The notes under the pieces are model-generated. The model saw nothing but the letters and a program-made list of their open reading frames with translations. It ran no database searches and had not been told where the DNA came from. Of a stretch of 64,000 nucleotides of DNA, positions 46,933 through 55,996 are shown piece after piece. This DNA comes from Methylacidimicrobium fagopyrum (GTDB lineage Bacteria > Verrucomicrobiota > Verrucomicrobiia > Limisphaerales > UBA11358), in NCBI GenBank assembly GCA_026225255.1, contig JAMFSJ010000025.1, positions 1 through 64,000 of the forward strand, read 5' to 3'. The stretch's first letter is position 1; the number at the start of each line of letters is the position of its first letter. A program made the position numbers and the translations under genes.

Positions 46933-47601
46933 TTATTCCGCTTTCCGCTTTCCGCTTTCCGCTTTGCCCGCCGCCATCTGCCGGTGAACGAAGAAATAAT
47001 AAATGACGCCGATGATCAGCAAAAATCCCAAGACGGAAAACGTGACTTTATGCATTTCGCCTTTGCTGATCTGGCCGCCGACTTTGACGCCGAGCCAGCA
47101 CAGCACCGCAATCCAACTGGCTGCGCCCGCCAACGTGTAGAGCGAGTAACTCCAAAAATTCATCCGCACAATGCCCGCCGGGATGCCGATGAGGTGGCGC
47201 ACGACTGGCAACAAGCGTGAGGCGAAAATTCCGAACGCGCCATAATGCGCCGCCCAGCGTTCCGCGCCTTCAACTTTTTCGCGCGAGATCAGAAAATATT
47301 TTCCGTAACGCAATACCAACGGGCGTCCCGCCAGCCGCGCCAGCCAATACATCACCGCCGCGCCGACCCAGGAACCCAGCGCGCCGACGATCACGAGCAA
47401 AATTTCCGCCGTCCAACCGGAGTAGCGCGTGCCGAAAAATTCCAGACCATCGCCGCTCCACGCTTTGTAAGCGGCGGGCGGAATGATGACCTCGCTGGGG
47501 ATGGGCAGGAATGTGCTTTCCACCGCCATCAATAAACCAACCGCCCAATAACCCCATTGGTCGAGCACTCCGGAATACCAATCAATCAATTGTTTCAACA
47601 T
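46933..47601 (-). CDS. DedA-family membrane protein
   Basis: 222 residues. DedA pattern: ESTFLPIPSEVIIPPAAY near the start, VGALGSWVGAAVMYWLARLAGRPLVLRYGKYFLIS, then HYGAFGIFASRLLPVVRHLIGIPAGIVRMNFWSYSLYTLAGAASWIAVLCWLGVKVG, with the conserved Arg/Gly residues. The family includes proton-dependent lipid and undecaprenyl-phosphate transporters. The C-terminal tail AGKAESGKRKAE is encoded by a heptanucleotide microsatellite and is not part of the fold. Confidence 0.93.
   Translation of the reverse strand: MLKQLIDWYSGVLDQWGYWAVGLLMAVESTFLPIPSEVIIPPAAYKAWSGDGLEFFGTRYSGWTAEILLVIVGALGSWVGAAVMYWLARLAGRPLVLRYGKYFLISREKVEGAERWAAHYGAFGIFASRLLPVVRHLIGIPAGIVRMNFWSYSLYTLAGAASWIAVLCWLGVKVGGQISKGEMHKVTFSVLGFLLIIGVIYYFFVHRQMAAGKAESGKRKAE
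46935..46962. repeat. heptanucleotide microsatellite (TTTCCGC) at the 3' end of the DedA gene
   Basis: Three perfect TTTCCGC units (46942-46962) preceded by ATTCCGC, whose edge forms the stop codon of the DedA gene. Same unit as at 33250-33277. Confidence 0.88.
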
Positions 47602-47718
47602 GGCGCGTGGTTTATAGCGGAAAAGCGGATCGGATGAACAGGATTTTCAGGATTAAAAATTTAATGGTCGTATAATTTATGATGCGGCAACGCAAAGCTG
47701 CCGTTGCACCTCAATCTC

Positions 47719-47784
47719 GTAGGTGACGACGTAAGAAATCTCAAATTGAAGAGATAGTTGGAGACTCCTCACGTCGTCACCTAC
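47719..47784. repeat. inverted-repeat element, family E
   Basis: Perfect 14-bp arms GTAGGTGACGACGT (47719-47732) and ACGTCGTCACCTAC (47771-47784), with an inner ATCTC/GAGAT pair. It lies in the 226-bp gap between DedA and the paralogous gene pair. Confidence 0.8.
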
Positions 47785-47827
47785 AATAAATAGCATCGGT
47801 AAACAGCAATTTTGCCCTGCCGAATTG

Positions 47828-49366
47828 CTATTTTGGCGGATGCGCGTAAAACATTTCAACTTCCGCCGGCGTCGCAGGGTGCGGCCAGACCCAATCCAAT
47901 GCATGATTGTTTTGCCAGAAATAATAAGAACTCGTCACTCCTTTTTCCAACGCAGGATCGCCGCCATCGTCTCTGCCGTTTTCGCCAACCGAATAAAGCA
48001 AATAAGTTCCGTCAGCATTGGCATAATAATGCAAGGGCTTGCCATCATACGGATCGATCGGAATGGTGGATAAAAATCCCGGCTCAAGCTCATCTAATGT
48101 TTCTGGAGATTTTCCATGGGCCAATTGAAACCGTTTCAGCGCAATGGCCGTGACGACAACGCGCCGGGCTGTTTCAATTCGAACTACTTTGCTTACGACC
48201 GGTGCCAGCCCATAATCACCAAACGCATCCATGAAATCAGGGATTTTCAAGGCCTGAAAAAAAGCGGCACCCACGTTCGTAATTCCCAGTGACGATAAAT
48301 GCGCGGTCATCTTGTCGTAATCCGCCTTGTAGAATTGATTTTGATTAGTCTGCATCGTGCGCAAGGTTTCGAGGATGATTGATTCGCTTTTAAGCGTGCG
48401 CAATTCATCCGCATAACTCCATGAAGAACGCCACATCATTTCTCCGATGGCATAGCGTGGTTTTTCCGTCATGGCTTCCCAACCCCAGCCGCCGCTGGCG
48501 GAACCGCTGGAGCTGCTCATAAAAGAAGTCACGCCATACATTTTTTCAAACTGCGCGTGCGAGGCACGAGTTTTTTCAATGAATCCGATTCCCCAGGCCC
48601 GCTCCATGGTGAAGGCGTATTTTGCATCGCCCAGAAAATCCAACTGTTCCCAGCCTTTTTGCACGGCGGCTAGTTGTGCATCGGTGACGTTGGTGGCTTG
48701 CAAAAACTCCCATGTCGGCACGACCGCGATGGCCGCCATGGCGATGCGGACCAAATCCGAAATTAAAACCCCTTCCGTTTCGTTCCGCTGCACCAAACCC
48801 AGCATAGTCAGAATATTTGTCGTCGCCGTGGCCGTATCACCATTGTGCAAATCGCAAATGACGGCGGCATTTAATTTTTGCGTGGCACGTTTCAGCGGCG
48901 CGAGCTGCGGCAACAATAGGTTAATGTCTTTGGTGTAATCCAATTGAAAATCCAACCGCGGACGCTCCAAAACTTGTTGCAACAGTGCGATGGCGGGTCG
49001 GTCAACAGCTTCATCCGCGATAAACTCATCCCAGGAATTGGTAAAATCGAAGCCGCGCACTTCCGATTGTTTCCAGCCGGTCAAAGCTTTGCCTGGTGCG
49101 ACCATTTGCATTGCCGCTGGAATTTTTTGTTCGTCGGATCCGAACAGGCGAAAAGCCTGCTCGACCGAATCCAGGCTATTACTTTCCATCGGAATCCGTG
49201 GGGAAGCGACTTCGCTGATCGCCAGTTTTTCACCACGCTCGCGCAATAATTTTTTGTAAGCCTCGACTTCGCTCTGCGGCTGGACGTGTGCCGTGAGCAA
49301 TCCGACCACAGCCATCACCAAGAGAAAAACCCCGACGATGATCAAAATTTTCCAGCGAGTTTTCAT
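47828..49366 (-). CDS. single-pass membrane protein, tandem paralogue 1
   Basis: 512 residues from the ATG at 49366; an in-frame ATG 9 bp upstream is also possible. One N-terminal transmembrane helix (KILIIVGVFLLVMAVVGLL) is followed by a large, mostly helical domain. Near the C-terminus, LSTIPIDPYDGKPLHYYANADGTYLLYSVGENGRDDGGDP resembles the Ca-binding end of GspG-type pseudopilins. It shares about the same length and the motifs WKQSEVRGFDFTNSWDEF, LQATNVTDAQLA and LDWVWPHPATPAEVEMFY with the next gene, so the two arose by duplication. No function recognised. Confidence 0.78.
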   Translation of the reverse strand: MKTRWKILIIVGVFLLVMAVVGLLTAHVQPQSEVEAYKKLLRERGEKLAISEVASPRIPMESNSLDSVEQAFRLFGSDEQKIPAAMQMVAPGKALTGWKQSEVRGFDFTNSWDEFIADEAVDRPAIALLQQVLERPRLDFQLDYTKDINLLLPQLAPLKRATQKLNAAVICDLHNGDTATATTNILTMLGLVQRNETEGVLISDLVRIAMAAIAVVPTWEFLQATNVTDAQLAAVQKGWEQLDFLGDAKYAFTMERAWGIGFIEKTRASHAQFEKMYGVTSFMSSSSGSASGGWGWEAMTEKPRYAIGEMMWRSSWSYADELRTLKSESIILETLRTMQTNQNQFYKADYDKMTAHLSSLGITNVGAAFFQALKIPDFMDAFGDYGLAPVVSKVVRIETARRVVVTAIALKRFQLAHGKSPETLDELEPGFLSTIPIDPYDGKPLHYYANADGTYLLYSVGENGRDDGGDPALEKGVTSSYYFWQNNHALDWVWPHPATPAEVEMFYAHPPK

Positions 49367-49377
49367 ATTTATCATAT

Positions 49378-50928
49378 TTATTTTGGCGGCTGCATGTAAA
49401 ACGCTTCAACCTCCGACGCCGACGCCGGCTGCGGCCAGACCCAGTCCAGGTTTTTGATATTTTGCCAGATGTAATGTGTAAATTTGGCGCTATCATCCTT
49501 TTCTGACGAAGTCGGATCACCGCCATCGTCCTTGCCATTTGCACCGATGGAATAAAGTAAAAAAGTGCCGTCCGCCTTCAAACGGTAACGCAACGGCTGA
49601 CCATCCACGGGATCCAATGGCACGGAGGCAACCAACTCAGGAACCAGCAAATTTAAATTTGCCGGATAATTCCCATGTTTCAGTTGATAACGCTTCAAGG
49701 CGATAGCGGTCATGGCCAATTGTTTTGAAGCTTCGACCCGCATGATTTTTCGTGTGACACTGCCTAGCGTCACGATGGATTCAGACGACATAGATCGAAA
49801 ATCGAATTGTCCGGAAAAAAGCGTGTCTAACGAATCGTTTAATTTTGATATGCCCAATTCATCCAACGCCTTTGTTTGCTCCGTCAACGGCTTGTAAAAA
49901 GAACCGTTGGTTTCAATGGAACGCACCGTATTCATCAGAGCTTCATAACCCTTGAGACCGCGCAACTCATCGGGATACGACCACCAATAGCTCCACATAA
50001 AACGGTTGTATGTAAACTTGGCCTTATCCCAGAAAGTTTCATCGTCCGTATCATATCCCAGTGATTCATGAGCCCGCTTCATCAACAAAAAATACTTATC
50101 TGATTCAACATTGGAACGGTGCCATTTTGCCAGCGTGGCCAGATCACCTCGACGTTCCACCAATAAAAAATTTAGCTCGGCGGGAATGAATTCCACATGG
50201 GATACTTCCATTTGCAGGCGGGCAAGATTTTCATCCGTCACATTGGTCGACTGCAACAGTTCCCAGACGGCGGCAATCCCATTTTGGGCAATGGCAATTC
50301 GCACCAATTGTGAAATGGCCAACCGTTCGTCATCCGTGCCATTGACCAAAATAAAAAGCGCTTCAATATTTTTTGCCGCAGTATTCGCATCGCCCAAATG
50401 CAAATGATAAATAGCCCGCGTTACCAATCGTTGCGTTATTTTTTTCTCCGATGCCAAATGCGTAAGCGGCATGTCAAAGTCTTGGGCGTATTGCACATCA
50501 AAATCAAAACGAGCTGAATTTGTCAGCAACATCATCAAGTTCAGTGCCGCTTCCTCCTGTGCCAGCGCCCCGCCGATTTCCTTCCAAGAGTTGGTCCCGC
50601 TCGAATCGCGAATCTCCGATTGTTGCCAGCCAACCATGGCTTTTCCAGGCGCCACTTCGTGCATCGCTAGCGGAGAATTCGTGCTTAACACATCGGAGTT
50701 CGTGTTCAATAATGCCACGGCCTTTAAAATAATTGGCGCGCTATTTTTATCCGGCGATACAGGCGTGGGAATTACTTGCGCCAGATCTATCGGCTCGCCT
50801 TTGGTTCTCAGTTCGGCGATGTAAGCTTCTGTCGCTGCGCGCAATTGATAATGGCGGATGACTGGAATAAGGATTGCCACGCCTAAAACAATCCCGCCGA
50901 TGATTAAAATTTTCCGGTGCGTTTTCAT
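49378..50928 (-). CDS. single-pass membrane protein, tandem paralogue 2
   Basis: 516 residues. N-terminal helix (ILIIGGIVLGVAILIPVI), then domains parallel to the downstream copy: GWQQSEIRDSSGTNSWKEI, LLQSTNVTDENLARLQ, LVASVPLDPVDGQPLRYRLKADGTFLLYSIGANGKDDGGDP and LDWVWPQPASASEVEAFYMQPP. The stop lies 11 bp before the ATG of the next copy, so the pair is cotranscribed. The sequence between the motifs is strongly diverged, indicating an old duplication. Probably a periplasm-facing protein; function unknown. Confidence 0.78.
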   Translation of the reverse strand: MKTHRKILIIGGIVLGVAILIPVIRHYQLRAATEAYIAELRTKGEPIDLAQVIPTPVSPDKNSAPIILKAVALLNTNSDVLSTNSPLAMHEVAPGKAMVGWQQSEIRDSSGTNSWKEIGGALAQEEAALNLMMLLTNSARFDFDVQYAQDFDMPLTHLASEKKITQRLVTRAIYHLHLGDANTAAKNIEALFILVNGTDDERLAISQLVRIAIAQNGIAAVWELLQSTNVTDENLARLQMEVSHVEFIPAELNFLLVERRGDLATLAKWHRSNVESDKYFLLMKRAHESLGYDTDDETFWDKAKFTYNRFMWSYWWSYPDELRGLKGYEALMNTVRSIETNGSFYKPLTEQTKALDELGISKLNDSLDTLFSGQFDFRSMSSESIVTLGSVTRKIMRVEASKQLAMTAIALKRYQLKHGNYPANLNLLVPELVASVPLDPVDGQPLRYRLKADGTFLLYSIGANGKDDGGDPTSSEKDDSAKFTHYIWQNIKNLDWVWPQPASASEVEAFYMQPPK

Positions 50929-50934
50929 TCAGGG

Positions 50935-51006
50935 TTTAGACAGAATTAAAAGACGCTGCCGCCAAGCCTTTTTTAATTCTGCATAATTCGGTTAATTCTG
51001 TCTAAA
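50935..51006. repeat. inverted repeat between uracil-DNA glycosylase and paralogue genes
   Basis: Perfect 14-bp arms TTTAGACAGAATTA and TAATTCTGTCTAAA flank 44 nt that contain another TAATTCTG copy. It starts 2 bp after the glycosylase stop in the direction of transcription, so it could act as a terminator or processing hairpin, or be another mobile palindrome. Confidence 0.65.
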
Positions 51007-51008
51007 AA

Positions 51009-51935
51009 TCAGGCCTTCAAAAAATAATTCTGCTGCTTCTCACTGATGGGCATCTCGAGCTTTCCCATCACAGCCAGCATGTCTTCCCAGACACGGCGTT
51101 TCTCGCTCATGGCCTGATTGCGCAGGAGATACGCCGGATGATACGTCGGCATCAGCGGGGTGCCGCGATATTCCTGCCAGTTGCCGCGCAGCTTGGTGAT
51201 GCCTACGGTTTTGCCGAGCAAGCCTTCCACCGCGGTCGCGCCCAGGGCGACGATCACGCGCGGTTGGATCAAATCAATCTGTTCGTGCAAATACGGAATG
51301 CACGTCGCCATTTCGGCCGCCGTCGGCTTGCGGTTGCCCGACGTTTCGCCGGGCGTGTCCGGACGACATTTCAAAATATTGGCGATATAAACATCCGCCC
51401 GCGAAAGGCCGGTGGCTTGGATGATCTTCGTCAACAATTGTCCCGCCGCGCCCACGAACGGTTCGCCTTTTTCATCTTCATCCGCGCCCGGCGCTTCGCC
51501 GACGAACATCACTTGCGCGTCCACGTTGCCCACGCCAAACACCACGTTTTTGCGCGACGCGGCGAGGTTGGGACATTTCACGCACGCCAGCGCGCGTTCA
51601 CGCAACGCGGCGATGGCGGCGGCTTTTTCGGATGACGAATGACGAATGACGGAAGGAGCGGTAATTGCCGATTGCCGATTGCCGATTGCTGATGGTTCGG
51701 AGGTGGCAGACGGGATCGCGGTGGAAATGATTTTTGGTGCGACAGTTTTTTCCAGCGGCGCAGAGATTGGTGCGCGGGGGTTGCTAACCGGAGCGTTCGC
51801 GCGCGGTTTTTCAATCGGCGATTGTAGCGCCTTCAGCACCTCCGACGTGACCGCCACATGCCGCACGCCGCGCGATTTCAAATTTTCCAGATGTTGAATC
51901 GTCGCGTCGAGCAGTTCGTTGTAAGCCGCAGCCAT
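51009..51935 (-). CDS. family 4 (Fe-S) uracil-DNA glycosylase
   Basis: 308 residues. Four cluster-binding cysteines are visible: Cys118 and Cys121 (CVKC), Cys190 (NILKCRPD) and Cys212 (EMATCIPYL). Catalytic motif GEAPGADEDEKGEPFVGAAGQLL (146-168) and DNA-binding HPAYLLR (266). It removes uracil from DNA. Residues about 40-105 form a Ser/Pro/Ala-rich linker encoded partly by two heptanucleotide repeats; the N-terminal 35 residues may be a separate small helical segment. Confidence 0.94.
   Translation of the reverse strand: MAAAYNELLDATIQHLENLKSRGVRHVAVTSEVLKALQSPIEKPRANAPVSNPRAPISAPLEKTVAPKIISTAIPSATSEPSAIGNRQSAITAPSVIRHSSSEKAAAIAALRERALACVKCPNLAASRKNVVFGVGNVDAQVMFVGEAPGADEDEKGEPFVGAAGQLLTKIIQATGLSRADVYIANILKCRPDTPGETSGNRKPTAAEMATCIPYLHEQIDLIQPRVIVALGATAVEGLLGKTVGITKLRGNWQEYRGTPLMPTYHPAYLLRNQAMSEKRRVWEDMLAVMGKLEMPISEKQQNYFLKA
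51632..51652. repeat. heptanucleotide repeat ATGACGA (3 units) in the glycosylase linker
   Basis: Two ATGACGA units and one ATGACGG, inside the sequence coding for SVIRHSSSE. Confidence 0.75.
51664..51691. repeat. heptanucleotide repeat ATTGCCG (4 units) in the glycosylase linker
   Basis: Three perfect ATTGCCG units and one ATTGCTG, coding for SAIGNRQSAI on the minus strand. Only 11 bp from the ATGACGA repeat. Confidence 0.85.
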
Positions 51936-52089
51936 GCCATTATCGTAGCCGTCACGCGGCGAAGCGCCAAAATTTATTTATTCACAGCCGGACACAACCG
52001 AATATTGAACCTTTGTCTGCCCGTAAACCGCAGTTGATACTTGACCTCAACCCACATTTCTAAAGAATCCTCCGCACACCCAACGCCAA

Positions 52090-53580
52090 ATGAGCACGCC
52101 CAACCAAGCTTCGCCTGCCGTCGCCACCAAAACCGGCCTGTTTCAATTGCCCGACGGCAAAAACATGGCCTTCACTTTCGTCCTCGTCAGTTCGCTATTT
52201 CTGCTATGGGGATTGTGCAACGGCATGATTGATGTGATGGATAAACATTTTCAGAACGAACTGAATCTGACTAAATCACAATCCGCCAACGTGCAGTTCG
52301 CGCACTATCTCGGCTATTTTCTCATGGCGTTGCCCGCCGGCTGGCTCGCGCGGAAATGGGGCTGGAAAGGCGGCATTATCGCCGGTTTGCTGATGGTGGC
52401 GATCGGTGGATTTTGGTTCATTCCCGCCACGCATATTCAGGAAGCGGCGCACGCGGGTAGTGTTTCAGCAAACACGGCTTTTATCGGTTATCTGCTCGGC
52501 GTCTGCGTGATCGCCGCCGGATTGACGTTTCTGGAAACCGTTGCCAATCCTTACACCACCGTGCTGGGACCGACGCGTTACGCCGCCACGCGCATCAACC
52601 TCGCGCAATCTTGCAACGGCGTTGGTTGGATTTTTGGCCCGATCATCGGTGCGCAATATTTCTACTCCAAGAATCCGCAAATCTGGGTGCCCTATGTCGC
52701 GGTGGCCTTTGTGGTCATCGTGCTCGCAGTGATCTTCAAATGCTCCTACGTGCCGGACCTCAAAAACGAAGATGATTTTCAACTGGATGAAAAAACTCCG
52801 ACCGTTTCGCATTCGTTGTGGACCCGGCCGCATTTCACCCTAGCTGTCGTGGCCCAATTTCTTTACGTCGCGGCGCAGGCAGGCGTCTTCGGATTTTTTA
52901 TCAACTGCATGACGGTGGACCGAATTACTGGTTTTACCATGACGCCGCCGATTCCAGCCGCATGGGATTCAGCCATGAACAATGGGGCAATTTCCATTCA
53001 AAATTTTCTATCACACTGGCCAACATGGCTAGCTTGGCCGATTCATTGGATACCTGACTTTCTCACGGGTTGGTTCCAAGCGGACCAGAACGGTCTTTTG
53101 CGTATCAGTGATAAAGGTGCTGCGATGCTTGCTTCGGTGGCCTTCATCTGTTTCCTGTTGGGACGAGTCACCGGTGCCGGTTTATTGAAAAAATTCTCAC
53201 CGCATAAAGTCCTCGGCCTTTACGGCGCGCTGAACGTCATCGTCTGCCTGTTGATTTTCCTAAACCTCGGCTGGTTGTCCGTCATCAGCGTTTTCTTGAG
53301 CTACTTTTTCATGTCCATCATGTTCCCGACGATTTTTTCGCTCGGCATTTATGGCCTGGGTGACAAAACCAAAACGGCCTCCGCCTTCATCGTCATGGCC
53401 ATCATGGGCGGTGCCGTCATTCCTAAATTAATGGGCGCCATCGCTGACAAATATGACATGTGCCGCAGCTTCGTTGTGCCGATGCTCTGCTTCGCCTTCG
53501 TCGCGTTCTACGGTTTGAATTGGTCGAAGTTTAGCAAAGTGGAATCCGCCAACGGTGTGAAAATCAGCGGTGGACATTGA
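52090..53580 (+). CDS. FucP-like MFS sugar:proton symporter
   Basis: 496 residues with 12 predicted helices. FucP-type features: FVLVSSLFLLWGLCNGMIDVMDKHFQNEL in the first helix and loop, QFAHYLGYFLMALPAGWLARKWGWKGGI, FLETVANPYTTVLGP and the second-half FPTIFSLGIYGLGDKTKTASAFIVMAIMGGAVIPKLMGAIAD. The family takes up L-fucose and related sugars with protons. It has a long inserted loop (about 275-335) in the middle. It lies apart from the GH genes and is divergent from the glycosylase gene. Confidence 0.9.
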   Translation: MSTPNQASPAVATKTGLFQLPDGKNMAFTFVLVSSLFLLWGLCNGMIDVMDKHFQNELNLTKSQSANVQFAHYLGYFLMALPAGWLARKWGWKGGIIAGLLMVAIGGFWFIPATHIQEAAHAGSVSANTAFIGYLLGVCVIAAGLTFLETVANPYTTVLGPTRYAATRINLAQSCNGVGWIFGPIIGAQYFYSKNPQIWVPYVAVAFVVIVLAVIFKCSYVPDLKNEDDFQLDEKTPTVSHSLWTRPHFTLAVVAQFLYVAAQAGVFGFFINCMTVDRITGFTMTPPIPAAWDSAMNNGAISIQNFLSHWPTWLAWPIHWIPDFLTGWFQADQNGLLRISDKGAAMLASVAFICFLLGRVTGAGLLKKFSPHKVLGLYGALNVIVCLLIFLNLGWLSVISVFLSYFFMSIMFPTIFSLGIYGLGDKTKTASAFIVMAIMGGAVIPKLMGAIADKYDMCRSFVVPMLCFAFVAFYGLNWSKFSKVESANGVKISGGH

Positions 53581-53657
53581 AACCGGCTCCCGCCACGCGC
53601 CGCAATTCTCAAAACGGCGGCTGGAAAACACGGAAATGTTTCCCTAGACTCGACGAA

Positions 53658-54875
53658 ATGTCGTTCGAGTTGGCAAAACATTGGCCCGAAACTTTTCGTC
53701 ATGCGAAAAAGCACTCACCCTTTTACCGCGAATTATTTCGCGGCTTGAAAGGCGTCCCGACGTTGCCGACGTTGCCGACGACGGATAAAAAAACTCTCTC
53801 CGAACGCAATCTGGATTTTCTCTGCGTGCCTCGCCAACGCATCGCGGAAATCGTCACCACTAGCGGCACGACCGGCAAACCGTTGCTGTGGATGCTCACG
53901 GAAAATGACGTGCAACGCCTCGCGGTGAACGAAAAAATTTCCTTCACCTGCGCTGGTGTGACCGCGCGTGACACCGTTTTGGTTGCCGTCGCCATGGATC
54001 GTTGCTTCATCGCCGGTCTCGCCTATTGGCAAGGTTTACGCGAACTCGGCTGCACGGTTGTCCGCGTCGGCGCGTCATCCGCGCTGCTCGTTTTGGAGAT
54101 GATCGAACGGCTGCAGCCGACGGCCATCGTCGCCGTGCCGTCCTTTCTCCGTGTCATCGCCGACAAAGCACGGGAAACAAAATTTGACCTGAAAAATTGT
54201 TCCGTCAAAAAAGCGATCTGCATCGGCGAACCGATTCGCGATCACGCTTTTCAATTGAATCCGTCCGGTCACGCGATCGAATCCGCGTGGGGCGCCAAGG
54301 TTTTTTCCACTTACGGCGTCACGGAACTTGCGAATTCATTGTGCGAATGCGCTGCCGGCGTGGGCGGACATCTGCACGACGAACAACTATATCTGGAAAT
54401 TCTCGACGACGCAGGCAACGCTGTGGCCGATGGCGAAGTTGGCGAAATTGTCGCCACCACGTTTGGCGTCGAGGCGATGCCGTTGATCCGTTATCGCACC
54501 GGCGATTGTGCGGCGTTGTTTTCCAAAAAATGTAAATGTGGCCGCACCACTCCACGGCTCGGCCCGATTGTCGGACGCAAAAATCAAAAATTAAAATTAA
54601 AAGGCACGTCGCTGTTTCCCTCCACGCTGCAAATGGTTTTGGAATCGACGGGCGGGGTGGAGCAATTCGTCATCATCGCGCGCGCCGAAAGTGAGCTGTG
54701 CGACGCGATTGAAATCGTGATCTGCGGTGACGTGACGACGACGACGTTGCGCGAGGCGATTCAAGCGCGCGCAAAAATTGTCCCGCAAATCCGCCAAGCT
54801 TCGCGGGCGGAAATCGAAAAATTACAACTGCCGCCGGACGCGCGGAAACGTCGGACGTTCGTAGATTTGCGATGA
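53658..54875 (+). CDS. adenylate-forming (phenylacetate-CoA ligase-like) enzyme
   Basis: 405 residues from the ATG at 53658; a TTG at 53577 overlaps the previous stop and gives an unlikely leader. It has the PaaK-type adenylation fold: VTTSGTTGKPLLWML (67-79), VFSTYGVTELANSLCECAAGVGGHLHDEQLYLEI, MPLIRYRTGDCAAL, and a CKCG zinc-like turn before GRTTPRLGPIVGRKNQKLKLKG. It activates an aryl or fatty acid. It overlaps the next gene by ATGA. In aryl-polyene/flexirubin clusters such ligases activate the starter acid; that role here is inferred from neighbours. Confidence 0.85.
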   Translation: MSFELAKHWPETFRHAKKHSPFYRELFRGLKGVPTLPTLPTTDKKTLSERNLDFLCVPRQRIAEIVTTSGTTGKPLLWMLTENDVQRLAVNEKISFTCAGVTARDTVLVAVAMDRCFIAGLAYWQGLRELGCTVVRVGASSALLVLEMIERLQPTAIVAVPSFLRVIADKARETKFDLKNCSVKKAICIGEPIRDHAFQLNPSGHAIESAWGAKVFSTYGVTELANSLCECAAGVGGHLHDEQLYLEILDDAGNAVADGEVGEIVATTFGVEAMPLIRYRTGDCAALFSKKCKCGRTTPRLGPIVGRKNQKLKLKGTSLFPSTLQMVLESTGGVEQFVIIARAESELCDAIEIVICGDVTTTTLREAIQARAKIVPQIRQASRAEIEKLQLPPDARKRRTFVDLR

Positions 54876-55996
54876 ACTGTTGCGTCCTCATTCCGTGTTA
54901 TAACCACCCGACCACGGTGGCCGCCGTCGCGCACGCGGCGCAAAAATATTTTCCGGTGATCCTCGTGGATGACGGCTCGACCTTGCCGCTACCGGAATTG
55001 CCGGGCTGCGAAATTATTCGGCTCGCACAAAACTCCGGCAAAGGTGCCGCGCTGCGCTTTGGTTTTGAACACGCGCTGAAACTCGGCTACACGCACGCCA
55101 TCACCATGGATGCGGACGGCCAGCATTTTGCCGAAGACTTGCCGAAATTTCTCACCGCCGCGCAAGCGCAACCGGACGCGTTGGTCGTGGGCGTCCGCAA
55201 TTTTCGCGCGGCTGGCGCGCCGGGTCATCGTCAATGTTCCAACGCCGTTTCCAGCTTTTGGTTTTGGGCAGAAACCGGCGTGCGCCTGCGCGATACGCAA
55301 TGCGGTTTCCGCTGTTATCCGCTGCCGCTGGCGCAACGTTTGCATATCAAATCTGGCCGTTACGCCTTTGAACTGGAATTCATGGTGCGCGCCGCGTGGG
55401 TTGGCACAGCGATTGTCGCCGTGCCGGTGAAATGCACTTATGAGCCGCATCAAATCCGACATTCACACTTTCGCCCCATCGCGGATCTCGCGCACATCAC
55501 CACGATGAACATCGGCTTGGTCGCGCAATCTTGGTTTGTGCCGCGCTCGTTGCGCGCCAAGTGGTCGTTCGGGGCGAAGCGTTCACGTCGCGAAACTTTC
55601 CGCGAATTGTTCGTCGAACACACCGATGAACCCACGCGATTAGCGGGCGCGGTCGGCCTGGGATTATTCTGCGGCCTGGCACCGATCTGGGGTTTTCAAG
55701 CAATCACCTGTGTCGCGCTCGCGCATTGGCTGCGCGTGAACAAAGCCATCGCCGTCGTCGCGAGTCACATTTCGCTGCCGCCCGTTGTGCCGTTTATTTT
55801 GTTCGCCGATTTGCAGATTGGCCATCGATTATTCCAAGGCGAATGGCTACGGCTCGCATTGGCTGACATGACGTGGTCGCGCGCGATGGAATATTTCTGG
55901 GAAACCTTCGTTGGCAGTTGTCTGCTCGCCGTGGCCGTCGGTCTCGCCGGATTTTTGAGCGCGTGGATTATCGCGCAAGGGTGTCGCAAAAAATGA
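54872..55996 (+). CDS. GT2 glycosyltransferase fused to DUF2062 membrane domain
   Basis: 374 residues. The N-terminal GT-A domain has LIPCYNHPTTV, LVDDGS (32-36), NSGKGAALRFGFEHAL and the metal-binding MDADGQH (79-85), as in dolichol-phosphate-mannose-synthase-like enzymes. The C-terminal about 130 residues are a DUF2062 domain with hydrophobic helices (GAVGLGLFCGLAPIWGFQAITCVALAHWLRVNKAIAVVASHISLPPVVPFILF). The same combination is seen in aryl-polyene/flexirubin clusters. It overlaps both neighbours by 4 bp (ATGA), so three genes are translationally coupled. Confidence 0.88.
   Translation: MNCCVLIPCYNHPTTVAAVAHAAQKYFPVILVDDGSTLPLPELPGCEIIRLAQNSGKGAALRFGFEHALKLGYTHAITMDADGQHFAEDLPKFLTAAQAQPDALVVGVRNFRAAGAPGHRQCSNAVSSFWFWAETGVRLRDTQCGFRCYPLPLAQRLHIKSGRYAFELEFMVRAAWVGTAIVAVPVKCTYEPHQIRHSHFRPIADLAHITTMNIGLVAQSWFVPRSLRAKWSFGAKRSRRETFRELFVEHTDEPTRLAGAVGLGLFCGLAPIWGFQAITCVALAHWLRVNKAIAVVASHISLPPVVPFILFADLQIGHRLFQGEWLRLALADMTWSRAMEYFWETFVGSCLLAVAVGLAGFLSAWIIAQGCRKK

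Noticed and set aside
53758-53779. Triplicated CCGACGTTG in the ligase gene as another heptamer repeat
   Set aside because: The period is 9 bp and in frame (LPTLPTLP), so it is not part of the 7-bp class.
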